From Prevotella sp. (GTDB lineage Bacteria > Bacteroidota > Bacteroidia > Bacteroidales > Bacteroidaceae): DNA of 57,663 bases. The stretch lies in assembly GCA_016901395.1 (NCBI GenBank), contig JAEAMQ010000031.1, positions 1 through 57,663 of the forward strand. The letters run 5' to 3'. Below, piece after piece: positions 26,136 to 35,092 of this stretch. Below the pieces are notes generated by a model. That model was not told where the DNA came from, searched no databases, and was given only the letters and a program-made list of their open reading frames with translations. Each line of letters opens with the position of its first letter. Within the stretch, counting starts at the first letter, position 1. A program made the translations under genes and the position numbers.

Positions 26136-26185
26136 CGAAAAGAGCCATATCTTCTCCTGACAAACAGGAAAAAAATATGGCTCTT
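26136..26185 (-). terminator. Terminator of the PUL 2 operon
   Basis: AAGAGCCATAT (26140-26150) pairs perfectly with 26175-26185, and an inner TCCTG/CAGGA stem extends it. On the minus strand the stem is followed by TTTTCG. It lies ~95 bp beyond the stop of the last PUL 2 gene. Confidence 0.75.
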
Positions 26186-26278
26186 GATGTATTTGGACTA
26201 CGGCTCACACCCCTCTGCAGGGGGCATACCCGTACTGATATAAAACACGGTAAGACGTGTTAACAAATATGGCGGAGC

Positions 26279-29200
26279 TTACTTTATCCCCTTCACCACC
26301 TTCGTGGCCTTACCGTCTTTCACGCGGATGTAGACGCCGAGACCGTCGGTGGAGTTCACCTTACGACCATCGAGGGTATAATATTCCTCGGTGGAGGTTT
26401 TCGACGTGCTGACAGCTACAATGCCGGTGGCAGTGGTGATGGGCATGGAAAGGCCTGACCATGAAGCGAGCACGCTTACACCTGTCAGACGATTGATAAA
26501 CGCCTGGAAGCTCTGTAGGTAAGGACGCAGTGCGCGGTCGGGGTTGTCCTGGTTGACCCACACACCGTCGACCAACGTCAGACAATACTGGGGCACGGTG
26601 GCCGAGGTAATAAACATGCCGCGCAGGTTGTTGGCCCCCAGCGTGGTGCGGGTGACGGCCGTGCCGCTCTCCAGAACGATCACGTCGGGGTGGTCGGAAT
26701 AGATGATGCAGGGCACACCCGCAGCCGACTCACTGATTTCCTCGATGTAGATGCGGGTGGAATCGGTGCTCATGCCCGCCACACGATAGAACTTCACGCC
26801 TGGCGTGGGTTTGGCTACATAGGGCAGACAGATTGTGCTCCAGCCGGAAGCGCCTACCGTGGTGTGGTACACCGGTAGATGACGCAACACGAAATCGGTG
26901 GCTACCCACGATCCCTCACGCATGTCGCCCGTCGAGGCGGTGTTGTTATATTCGCGCCACGCGTTGTCAACGGCACCGTTCTTCGTACCGGTGAAACCAA
27001 TGGTGATGGTGTCTTTCTCTGAGAGATAGACCGGCGTGGTAGTCAGGCTCTGCCAGCGCAGGCTGTCGTCCAGAGTCGGCAGGTCGAGGTAGTCAGCCTT
27101 GAGCAGGGGCGAGCAGATGCTGTCGGTCTTGGTGCGGAGATAGGCATGCTGGTCAGCAAGGCTGTAATGCTGTGTCGCGGCCTTGCATTCGAGCACATAG
27201 AGACCATGTGTCAGTCCCGAAACGGTCTGGTTGATAGCCATCGACTGTGCCGCGCCCTCGCTACTGCTCAGTCCGGTCCACTGTGCGTTCCAGGCCTGTT
27301 TGCCAGCTACGGTAGCCACGGCCTGCGTGCCACCCGTATAGGTTCCGGACTTGGTGTTCCAACCGTAGGGTGACCCGTCGGCAAAATCGCCACGCACCAC
27401 CTTGTCTGTAGAGACAAACGGGAGGCTGGCATCCAGCGTCGTTTTCAGCGCACGAGCTGCCGTCACATAGCTTTCCGCAGTATTGGCCGATGCAATGTCC
27501 TGCAACGCCTGAGCCACAAGATCAGAACCGTCGAGTTGCTCGGCAATGACCAACTGGGCCACCGTCGAGGCTGAGTCTACCTGAACCTTCAGGCGCATGG
27601 CCAAAAGGGTCTGGTTGATAGCGGCGGCCAGAGCCTTCACATTGGCTTCGGTCGGTGTGGTGGTCGTACTGACAACAGACTTCAGACTCTCATTGAGCAT
27701 AGGCAACACGGTGTTGGCCGTCTCCACAGCCTCCGCACGCCGCTGCTCAGCAGCCAGTCCGTCGGCCAGAGCCTCATCCTTGGTGGCAAAAAGGCGCGAC
27801 AGACGCAGCTGGTCTAACTGAGCCTTGCTGCTCAGCCAGCGGAACGTGAAAAATCCTTTGGAATAGGTTCCGCTATTGAACACCGTTGCCTGCTTACTCC
27901 ATACAGAGGTACTGGCGATGCTATGGGCTATCTGGTTCTCGGTCACGCCATCAGCTGTGAGCCCGAAGTGCAAATAGCTCACGCCCTCGTCGAAGCGGCT
28001 CGCCGAAGAACAGTAATAATTGGTATTGGGTATCAGGTCGACCAGAGTCTTCACCGATTCCACCTTGTCTGCTCCGCCATGGGCAAAGGCCTGCAAATAG
28101 CTTCCGCCATCATATCCTCCCACAGGAAAGACCTCAAAGTAGGGCTGACTGATAGTCGTCCCCACGCCATTGGTCCACCCCTGCATGCCCAAGTCGAAAT
28201 CGCCATTGACCAAGAGATTACCACCGATGTAATAAGTCGTACTGTCAACATTCACGGCATCGCCCACGGCCAGCTGGTCGGGCACCGCCGTCACGGTCTT
28301 GGAATAATAATCCTTGCCATCGGCATAGACCACATGGATGCGGTAGACATCGCCGTTGTGTACCTCGTTGTCGTTCAGCGTGTAGTTGGCAGCATCTTCC
28401 TGCAACGTCACGTCGGCCACAGTCACCCAGGCGTTTGATCCGGTTCGTCGTTCCACGGTCATGCTTTTGTTGTATTCACCCGAAGGCTCATACCAGGAAA
28501 GAGCAGCTGTTCCTGTCTGGGAATCATATCTCACAGCCAGGTCCGAGGGGCTACCCTTGCTGGCAGGGAGTTTGGGCACATACTCGTAGGTGCTGTTGAA
28601 AGCCACGTTTGACTCAATGTTGGCATAGTATTCACCAATCGGTGTCAAGGCATCATTGAGGTAAGCCGAGCGGCAGTCCTCCACCCAGTTGTAGAAAGCA
28701 TAGCGTTCCAAGTAAGATGTGCTCTCCATACCGTCGAGGATGGGGGCCATGTGTTGCTTCTCAATGGCAAAGTTGGCATCACTGCCCGAACGGTCTGCGC
28801 CGGGCCATCCTGTCCAGTTGGCACCATAGTTCAGCTCGGTGATCCACAGTGGACGGCCCGTGCGGTTGTGGATGCTGTTGAAATTCCACTGCCAGCTGCT
28901 CCAGTCGCTGTACCAATAGGAGTGAACAGCCACGAAGTCGCAGCGCCATCCGCGGGCATCGATGCTATCGAGAAACTGATAAAGCATATTCAGATTGCTT
29001 GACATGGCGGGCGAACCGAGACGCTTGCCGGTAGCCATGAGGTCGGGCCAGATGGCCAACAAGTCCTCCACCTTAGTGATTACTTCACGCGGGTCACTGG
29101 TGTTGTCGGGCTCGTTCTGTCCGAGGATATGAGGCGACGTGCCGTTGTTGCTGCAGTCGTCGACCGAGGGCCAGGCCCCTTCGTAAGTCCCATTTTTGGT

Positions 29201-29983
29201 GCCAGCCTCATGATGACGCTGGGTCACAAACTCGCGGTCGGCCAGATTGTCGGTGCCTGCATCCCAGTTGTAGTCCCAGGTGGTCTTCAGGGCTGTGTTG
29301 AGCGTGGCATCACGCCCGGCCAGACCTTTCTTGCTGACATCATTCCACTGCAGCACGCGCAGTGCGGAGATGCTCTGGTCGAGGATGGCCGGCATGTTGA
29401 TCCTGAGGTCGGCCTTGTCTGCCACAAACACACGGCTGTAGCCCTTGCCGTCGGATTTAGTCATAAACGTGGCCATATAGCCGCGCTTGAGCACGATGCT
29501 GCGGATGCGGTTGTTCACCGATTTGCCGAGCAACGACTGCCGACCTCCGGTCGCAAACTGTGCCGTCTCGCCGGTCTGGTCGAGTCCGGTATAGACCGTC
29601 AGCGGTTTCATGTCATTAGCGTAGGGCATAATGATGGAGCCGTTGGCGTAGATTTTAACCTGACAGTTGCTGTTGTTGACTGCCGCCTGCCCGTTGATAC
29701 GGACAAAGGAGAGCAGTCCGGTTGCTGCCGAGGGTTGCACATGTTTCAGGATAAGCACCGCATTGTCGGTGTCGGTGATATCGACCACGCTGCCCGCGGC
29801 AAACGGTGTTGCCGAGGTCACCACATAGTCTACCCCACTGCTCAGCGTGACGGTGCCCGTCACCTGAGTAACTTCTTGTGTGGTGTTGGCTGAAGCCGCC
29901 ACCATCGAAACGGCAAGAAAGGCTACACATAGTGCGCCTTTCTTGTACATAGTGTTAAAAAAGCAGTTCTTCATCTTGCTCAT
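26279..29983 (-). CDS. GH128-like secreted glycosidase with FnIII and beta-sandwich modules (PUL 2)
   Basis: A 1234-residue modular exported protein. Its signal peptide ends near ASANTT. The glycosyl hydrolase catalytic core (Asl1/GH128-like) lies at about residues 200-460: GQNEPD with Glu291 as candidate acid/base and WITELNYG with Glu383 as candidate nucleophile, plus VAVHSYWYSDW between them. An FnIII domain (~475-568) follows, then a beta-sandwich starting LVNGDFDLGMQGW (~588-735). A helical linker (~740-860) leads to a second beta-sandwich (~865-1040). The C-terminal tail reads YYTLDGRKV...GVYIRVKDG, resembling a secretion sorting signal. Characterised GH128 enzymes cut beta-1,3-glucan; this sequence is distant enough that the substrate should be left open. 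It overlaps the susD stop by one base (TAATG), implying coupled translation, and is the last gene of the operon. Confidence 0.8.
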   Translation of the reverse strand: MSKMKNCFFNTMYKKGALCVAFLAVSMVAASANTTQEVTQVTGTVTLSSGVDYVVTSATPFAAGSVVDITDTDNAVLILKHVQPSAATGLLSFVRINGQAAVNNSNCQVKIYANGSIIMPYANDMKPLTVYTGLDQTGETAQFATGGRQSLLGKSVNNRIRSIVLKRGYMATFMTKSDGKGYSRVFVADKADLRINMPAILDQSISALRVLQWNDVSKKGLAGRDATLNTALKTTWDYNWDAGTDNLADREFVTQRHHEAGTKNGTYEGAWPSVDDCSNNGTSPHILGQNEPDNTSDPREVITKVEDLLAIWPDLMATGKRLGSPAMSSNLNMLYQFLDSIDARGWRCDFVAVHSYWYSDWSSWQWNFNSIHNRTGRPLWITELNYGANWTGWPGADRSGSDANFAIEKQHMAPILDGMESTSYLERYAFYNWVEDCRSAYLNDALTPIGEYYANIESNVAFNSTYEYVPKLPASKGSPSDLAVRYDSQTGTAALSWYEPSGEYNKSMTVERRTGSNAWVTVADVTLQEDAANYTLNDNEVHNGDVYRIHVVYADGKDYYSKTVTAVPDQLAVGDAVNVDSTTYYIGGNLLVNGDFDLGMQGWTNGVGTTISQPYFEVFPVGGYDGGSYLQAFAHGGADKVESVKTLVDLIPNTNYYCSSASRFDEGVSYLHFGLTADGVTENQIAHSIASTSVWSKQATVFNSGTYSKGFFTFRWLSSKAQLDQLRLSRLFATKDEALADGLAAEQRRAEAVETANTVLPMLNESLKSVVSTTTTPTEANVKALAAAINQTLLAMRLKVQVDSASTVAQLVIAEQLDGSDLVAQALQDIASANTAESYVTAARALKTTLDASLPFVSTDKVVRGDFADGSPYGWNTKSGTYTGGTQAVATVAGKQAWNAQWTGLSSSEGAAQSMAINQTVSGLTHGLYVLECKAATQHYSLADQHAYLRTKTDSICSPLLKADYLDLPTLDDSLRWQSLTTTPVYLSEKDTITIGFTGTKNGAVDNAWREYNNTASTGDMREGSWVATDFVLRHLPVYHTTVGASGWSTICLPYVAKPTPGVKFYRVAGMSTDSTRIYIEEISESAAGVPCIIYSDHPDVIVLESGTAVTRTTLGANNLRGMFITSATVPQYCLTLVDGVWVNQDNPDRALRPYLQSFQAFINRLTGVSVLASWSGLSMPITTATGIVAVSTSKTSTEEYYTLDGRKVNSTDGLGVYIRVKDGKATKVVKGIK

Positions 29984-31764
29984 TAAAGTCCGATTTTACC
30001 TTTCCAGCTGAGGAACCAGTTGTTGGTGTTCAGCAGGTCTTTCTTAATTTCCGACTTCATCTCGCCCACGTGGGCTGCGCCACGACGGCCATAGACACGG
30101 TCGGCCAGGAAGGAAGGATCATTGCGGCGCAGGGCCACACGCATCAAGTCATAATAACGAGTTCCCTCGAAGGCACACTCCAGCGCACCCTCGTCCACAA
30201 TCATGCGCTCCACCTGGTCTATCTGATAGTTGAGGCGGTCAGTGGCGTTGAGCGTGGAATCGTCGGGCATCAGATAATATTTATTGGCCTGACTCCAGCC
30301 TGAACCACGGGAATGGATACCGATGGTGTTGTAGTTCTGTGAAGGAACCGACAAATCGGCCACGATATATCCGGTGGTACTCGTAGACGGGAAGGAGAAC
30401 GAGCTGACAAAAGCAGAGTCTGCAGCCGTGGTGCAATAGGGCAACACCTTGGATGCAATCACCTTGTCGTTGACTCCCGAGGAGAGTATCTGATAGGCAA
30501 AACGAGGATAGCCCGCCCGGTTGAGAGCCTCGGCCAATCGCAGATAGAGCATGGCACGACGGTAGATATGAACATTTCGTGTGCTATGTTTGACGATACT
30601 CTGATAATCTATCTGTCGGTTATTATAAGTGTAGTTACTCACTGTGGTCCATGTGCTCATCAGACGAAGGTCTCCAGAGCGCAGCATCGACAAGTTGGAA
30701 GGTGCATAGATGGTATCGCCGTCGCTGGTTACCATGCAGTAAACCTGTGCAGCCGACAAATCCTGAATGGCCTGTGAGGGCACGAGGCTCACCTCATAGT
30801 TGTTTTGCTCGTTGCTGTTGAAGATATTGCGCAGCTGGCTGTAGTTACCATCAGAGGGTATGGAGTCGCCGGCAATCATTGTCATCAGCTCTCGCGAGGA
30901 GTTATAGCTTTCATTCGAGAATGAAAATCGCCAGCTGTCATTATAACTGTTCCAGTTTCCAGAACTGATCCATCTCACCCCGTTTGACCCGATGGGATAG
31001 AACGTGTTGGCACCGTTGGCATTGGTGATGGCATTGTAGTAGGCCTTAGCTGCATCGGCATAGTTGCCGGCCCAGAGATTGAGGTCGCCCATCACTACAT
31101 AGATTGGGAAATAGAGCAGACGGGAGTCTGTGATACCAAACGATCCCAGTCCGGGCATTTCCTGGTCGGCCAGAGGTGCGATATCGTTGACAAGCCAGTT
31201 GCAGATATCTGTGATATCCTTGGTCTCATAGGTGGCATCGCTCTGCGCCTTGGTCACGATAGGCTCGGTCACAAAGGGCACACGGCCATAGTTGATGGCG
31301 AGTTGCAGATAGGTCCAGGCACGATAAGCCTTCACCGCAGCATACTCCTTGAGGAAGATGTTCTGGTTGCGGTTGTTCTTCAGAGCCGTGTCGGCCTTGG
31401 CGATATAGAGGTTGCAGTTGTTGATGACGGCATAGTAATCACGGGGATTGTTATACTGATTGTCGTCACCGATATTAAACTGCGCAATGTCGCGGAGGTC
31501 GGAGCTGGCCGCATTGGTCACGTCGACTAAGTCTCCACGGGCCTCACCGAGGAGAATGGTGCGGTCGCCAAGGGCCTGCATCTTGGCCATGATGCCGGTC
31601 AGCGTATAAATGGTGTCGGCAGGATCATTGAGGTGCATGTTGTCGGTGAAGGTGACATGGTCGGATTCCTGATCGAAGAAGTCGCTACAGGATGAAAACA
31701 CCGTCATAGCAGCCACAAGCACGCCGCTCAAAATATATTTTGCTTTCATATTCTTCTTATGCAT
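29983..31764 (-). CDS. SusD/RagB-family lipoprotein, second pair of PUL 2
   Basis: A 593-residue lipoprotein whose lipobox FSSC (Cys26 from the first Met) is followed by SDFFDQESDHVTF. An in-frame ATG at 31749 (MKAKYILSG) gives a more usual signal length and may be the true start. The TPR-like region includes YAAVKAYRAWTYLQLAINYGRVPFV. The C-terminal part has ECAFEGTRYYDLMRVALRR, the SusD motif. It lies 6 bp after susC and overlaps the GH128-like gene. It should cap the second SusC transporter and contribute glycan binding at the cell surface. The last residues do not show the usual PIP..E..NP ending, so the C-terminus is somewhat divergent. Confidence 0.92.
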   Translation of the reverse strand: MHKKNMKAKYILSGVLVAAMTVFSSCSDFFDQESDHVTFTDNMHLNDPADTIYTLTGIMAKMQALGDRTILLGEARGDLVDVTNAASSDLRDIAQFNIGDDNQYNNPRDYYAVINNCNLYIAKADTALKNNRNQNIFLKEYAAVKAYRAWTYLQLAINYGRVPFVTEPIVTKAQSDATYETKDITDICNWLVNDIAPLADQEMPGLGSFGITDSRLLYFPIYVVMGDLNLWAGNYADAAKAYYNAITNANGANTFYPIGSNGVRWISSGNWNSYNDSWRFSFSNESYNSSRELMTMIAGDSIPSDGNYSQLRNIFNSNEQNNYEVSLVPSQAIQDLSAAQVYCMVTSDGDTIYAPSNLSMLRSGDLRLMSTWTTVSNYTYNNRQIDYQSIVKHSTRNVHIYRRAMLYLRLAEALNRAGYPRFAYQILSSGVNDKVIASKVLPYCTTAADSAFVSSFSFPSTSTTGYIVADLSVPSQNYNTIGIHSRGSGWSQANKYYLMPDDSTLNATDRLNYQIDQVERMIVDEGALECAFEGTRYYDLMRVALRRNDPSFLADRVYGRRGAAHVGEMKSEIKKDLLNTNNWFLSWKGKIGL

Positions 31765-31770
31765 TACGTT

Positions 31771-34700
31771 TTACAGATTGATTTTCACACCGGCTACAAA
31801 CGAACGGCTCTGAGCTATCTGACCAGCGTCGATGCCCTGGCCGATGACCGAAGTCGTCATGGAGAACTCGGGGTCTGATCCGAGATACTTGCTCAATGTG
31901 AAGACATTGTTGGCCTGAATCCAGATTTGCAAGCCCTGAAGGAAAGAGGAACGCATCGGCAGGTCATAGCTCAGCGTGACAGTCTTCAGACGAAGATAAG
32001 ACCCATCCTCTATCCAGCGATCGCTGAAACGGCTGTTGCCCATCGGATCCTGGAAGGTGATGCGGGGCACATCGGTCACCTGACCCTCCACCTGCCAACG
32101 AGACACGAGATGGGTGGTCTGGTTCATGAAGCGGCTACCACTTTCGAGCTGCGAACGCATGTAGTTGTAGACATCGCCACCCATGCTGTAGTTGAAGCGT
32201 GCATCGAGTTTGAAGCGCTTGTAAGACAACGTGGTGAAGAGGTTGCCATAGAAATCAGGGTTGGGGTCGCCGATGATGGTGCGATCCTCGGCATTAATGA
32301 TATGGTCGCCGTTACGGTCTACAAAGATGACATCTCCAGCTCCAAAATAATGCTTGGTAACACCGTTGTCGTCAAGGATGTAGAGGGCGGCCTGGTTGGC
32401 CTGCTCTGTCGTGGAGAACACTCCCGCAGTCTCATAGCCATAGAAGAGGTTGGCAGCCTGTCCTACTGCCGAGCGGATATCAGCACCATAGAGTTCGGTG
32501 TCAAGGTATTGCTGACCATCAGGCAACTCTGTAATCTTGTTCTTGTAGTGACCCATGCTGGCACCCACTTCCCACTGCCAATTCTTCAAAGACAACACTT
32601 TGACACTGGCAGCCACGTCAAAACCGACATTCTCCAATTTGCCACCGTTAGACCAGTTCTCATCAAGACCAGAGAGGAAACTCAAGCTCTGAAGTGTGAG
32701 CAGGTCGCTGGTCCAACTCTTGAAGAAGTTGAAGTTGACATGCAGGCGGTTGTTGAACAGGTTGGACTGCAGTCCGGCATTGAAACGACGGGTGGTTTCC
32801 CACTTGATCTCGGTGTTGCCAATACCACTGAGCGAACGGCCGGAGATGGCGTTGAGGAACAGTTTGGAACGCAGGAAACTGCGAGCAGCATAATAGTCGA
32901 TATCGTCGTTACCACTGACATCGAAGCCTGTGGTCAGACGCAGATAGTTGATGGTCTTGCTATTGGCCAGCCAAGGCTCATTGGTGAGTACCCAGGAAGC
33001 CTGAGCAGAAGGAAAGAGTCCCCAGGACACACCGGCGAGTTTCAGTCCAGCGGCTTCCTTACCGAAGCGAGAAGAGCTCTCGGCGGTGAGGTTGGCCTGC
33101 AGGAAGTAACGGCCCAGGTAGTCGTAGTTGGCCTGTGCATACCATGCCACGGAGTTCCAGTTGTCGTTGGTACCGGTAGAGGTGGCATTGAGCAGACTCG
33201 AACTCATGAACGGTGTCTTGTCGCTACCAGTGTTGTAACCGAGCTGCGAGTTGAGTGTGTAGTTCTCCCAATTGATGCGGGCACCACCAAAAAGCTGGAT
33301 GTTGTGGGCATCGTAACGGTTCTGCCAATCCACACGGGTGTCACTCATCACGGAGTTCTGCTTGGAGAAGAGGGAACGAACCTCGTTGGTACGATAGCCA
33401 TTCACATTCGTCACATAGTAGGACGGCACACCATTGATAGGAATGTAGTACTTCTCATTGGTGTTGACCAGGGTGTAGCTGAAGTGCTCGCTGATGGCGA
33501 GGTGCTTGGTCATCTGGAACTTAGGGGTCACAGAGAGGTTGAGGAGAGAGTTCTCGAAGCGGTTTTTGTTCTCTGCCTCGGCATATTCGTTGAGTGCCAC
33601 GGGGTTGGCCAGACGGTAGTTGTAGTTGGAATACTCCGACAGGGCCTCGTCGAGATAGCTCTCGGGTGTGATGTCGAGCTGGGTGTCAGAGATGACACCA
33701 CGACCGTAAGCATAGGGACTGAGGAACGGACTCTTGACATAGCCCAGGAACGAAGGAGACGTGGAGGTGCCTTCGGTGTAGTTCTCCGGCGCACCGTCAT
33801 CGCGGATATCACGTGTGAGATTGGAGAACGAAGCATCAAAACGCACCGACAACTTCTCAATCAGATTGATGTCTGTATTGAATCGGATGTTCAGACGGTT
33901 CATATTGTTATACTCCAAGGTGCTGTTGGCCTGGGTATAGCCCACGGAGAGGTTGTAGCTGGCGATGTTGTCACCACCTTCCACGTTGATTCCGTAGTTG
34001 GTCGTCAGAGCATTGCGATAGACCAGATCCTTCCAGTCGGTGTTGTTGTGATACTGTTTGTAATAATAATAATCCTGATGCTCATTGAGAAACTTGAAAT
34101 CACGGATGGTCGTGTTAGTGGTCTTCAGCAACTCCGAAGCATAGCCACGATACTGATCGGCATCCATCATGGAGATGAACTTCGGCAAGAGCGTCACGCC
34201 TGCCGACACACTGGCAGTGATTCGTGTGGCCATACTCTTGCTGCGACGGGTGTCGACAATGATGACACCATTGGCACCCTTAGCACCATAGAGGGCTGTG
34301 CCATTGCGCATCACGGTAACATTATCGATGTCTGCGGGATTGATATTGGTCAGGATATCGTTGAAGAAACCGTCATGAATCATCGTGCGGCCATACTGCT
34401 GATCAACGATAACTCCATCGACCACCACCAGAGGCTGGGCGTTGACGTTCAGGGAGTTGAGTCCCTGGATGAACATATTGCTGCCGATACCAGGCGTGCC
34501 GTTGCGCGAAGTGGTGTAGGCATAGGCACCCAGCTGTTTCTGGATTTCATCCTTGATATTGACTGCGCCGGTGTATTGGAAGTCGGTAGCCGACTTGTCA
34601 TTGCGCAGGTTGACGGCATCCTGATAATCGGGTGCGAAGGTCTTGGGATAGAGTGTTATATCCACCTGCTGTTCTTCCTTGCTAAGACCAGTATGCTGAG

Positions 34701-35061
34701 TGTTGGCACTGGGATTGGTCACAATCACCGAATTCACAAATAGAGGAATCTTCAGCTCGTATGCGCCATTGTCGTCGGTCAGCACACTGTAACCCTCGAT
34801 ACCTGCCGCACTTACCAAAGCACCCGAGATGGGAGTCTTCGAAATAGAGTTGATCACACGGCCCTTGATGGTGCGTGTGGGATAAACCTTTTTCTTGGCA
34901 GCGGCGGTATTGCGCACGGGGGCCTCCATCTCGTTGCCGGTCTCATCGTCCTGAGCCTGGGCTATCGTAGGGAATGCTAACATTCCCAAGCAAACAGCAC
35001 AGCAAGCTACAGTAATCTGTGTGGATATCTTATGATAGAATATGATATTCTTGATTTTCAT
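31771..35061 (-). CDS. SusC/RagA TonB-linked transporter, second pair of PUL 2, atypical plug entry
   Basis: A 1096-residue outer-membrane transporter. Signal peptide (to ~IAQAQDD), then an acidic/lysine stretch and a carboxypeptidase-like domain at ~62-145 (TIKGRVINSISKTPISGALV). The plug contains NMFIQGLNSLNVNAQPLVVVDGVIVD and NGTALYGAKGANGVIIVDTRR. The barrel ends SRSFVAGVKINL. The usual DVVVxGYG strand between the first domain and the plug is absent; in its place is TFAPDYQDAVNLRNDKS. Either TonB coupling uses a different contact or the box is simply divergent. It lies 31 bp after a FAS1 gene and 6 bp before its susD. Confidence 0.92.
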   Translation of the reverse strand: MKIKNIIFYHKISTQITVACCAVCLGMLAFPTIAQAQDDETGNEMEAPVRNTAAAKKKVYPTRTIKGRVINSISKTPISGALVSAAGIEGYSVLTDDNGAYELKIPLFVNSVIVTNPSANTQHTGLSKEEQQVDITLYPKTFAPDYQDAVNLRNDKSATDFQYTGAVNIKDEIQKQLGAYAYTTSRNGTPGIGSNMFIQGLNSLNVNAQPLVVVDGVIVDQQYGRTMIHDGFFNDILTNINPADIDNVTVMRNGTALYGAKGANGVIIVDTRRSKSMATRITASVSAGVTLLPKFISMMDADQYRGYASELLKTTNTTIRDFKFLNEHQDYYYYKQYHNNTDWKDLVYRNALTTNYGINVEGGDNIASYNLSVGYTQANSTLEYNNMNRLNIRFNTDINLIEKLSVRFDASFSNLTRDIRDDGAPENYTEGTSTSPSFLGYVKSPFLSPYAYGRGVISDTQLDITPESYLDEALSEYSNYNYRLANPVALNEYAEAENKNRFENSLLNLSVTPKFQMTKHLAISEHFSYTLVNTNEKYYIPINGVPSYYVTNVNGYRTNEVRSLFSKQNSVMSDTRVDWQNRYDAHNIQLFGGARINWENYTLNSQLGYNTGSDKTPFMSSSLLNATSTGTNDNWNSVAWYAQANYDYLGRYFLQANLTAESSSRFGKEAAGLKLAGVSWGLFPSAQASWVLTNEPWLANSKTINYLRLTTGFDVSGNDDIDYYAARSFLRSKLFLNAISGRSLSGIGNTEIKWETTRRFNAGLQSNLFNNRLHVNFNFFKSWTSDLLTLQSLSFLSGLDENWSNGGKLENVGFDVAASVKVLSLKNWQWEVGASMGHYKNKITELPDGQQYLDTELYGADIRSAVGQAANLFYGYETAGVFSTTEQANQAALYILDDNGVTKHYFGAGDVIFVDRNGDHIINAEDRTIIGDPNPDFYGNLFTTLSYKRFKLDARFNYSMGGDVYNYMRSQLESGSRFMNQTTHLVSRWQVEGQVTDVPRITFQDPMGNSRFSDRWIEDGSYLRLKTVTLSYDLPMRSSFLQGLQIWIQANNVFTLSKYLGSDPEFSMTTSVIGQGIDAGQIAQSRSFVAGVKINL

Positions 35062-35092
35062 ATTGCTTGATTTTGAAAATGATGATTAGGAG

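Noticed and set aside
24566..26278. Possible transposon or insertion sequence remnant
   Set aside because: No transposase-like protein segment, terminal inverted repeats or target duplications were seen around the duplicated elements.
31927..34743. A 938-codon open frame on the plus strand
   Set aside because: It lies wholly antisense to the SusC gene at 31771-35061, has no domain or signal features, and its amino-acid composition is that of a reversed coding strand. The SusC frame has full family motifs.
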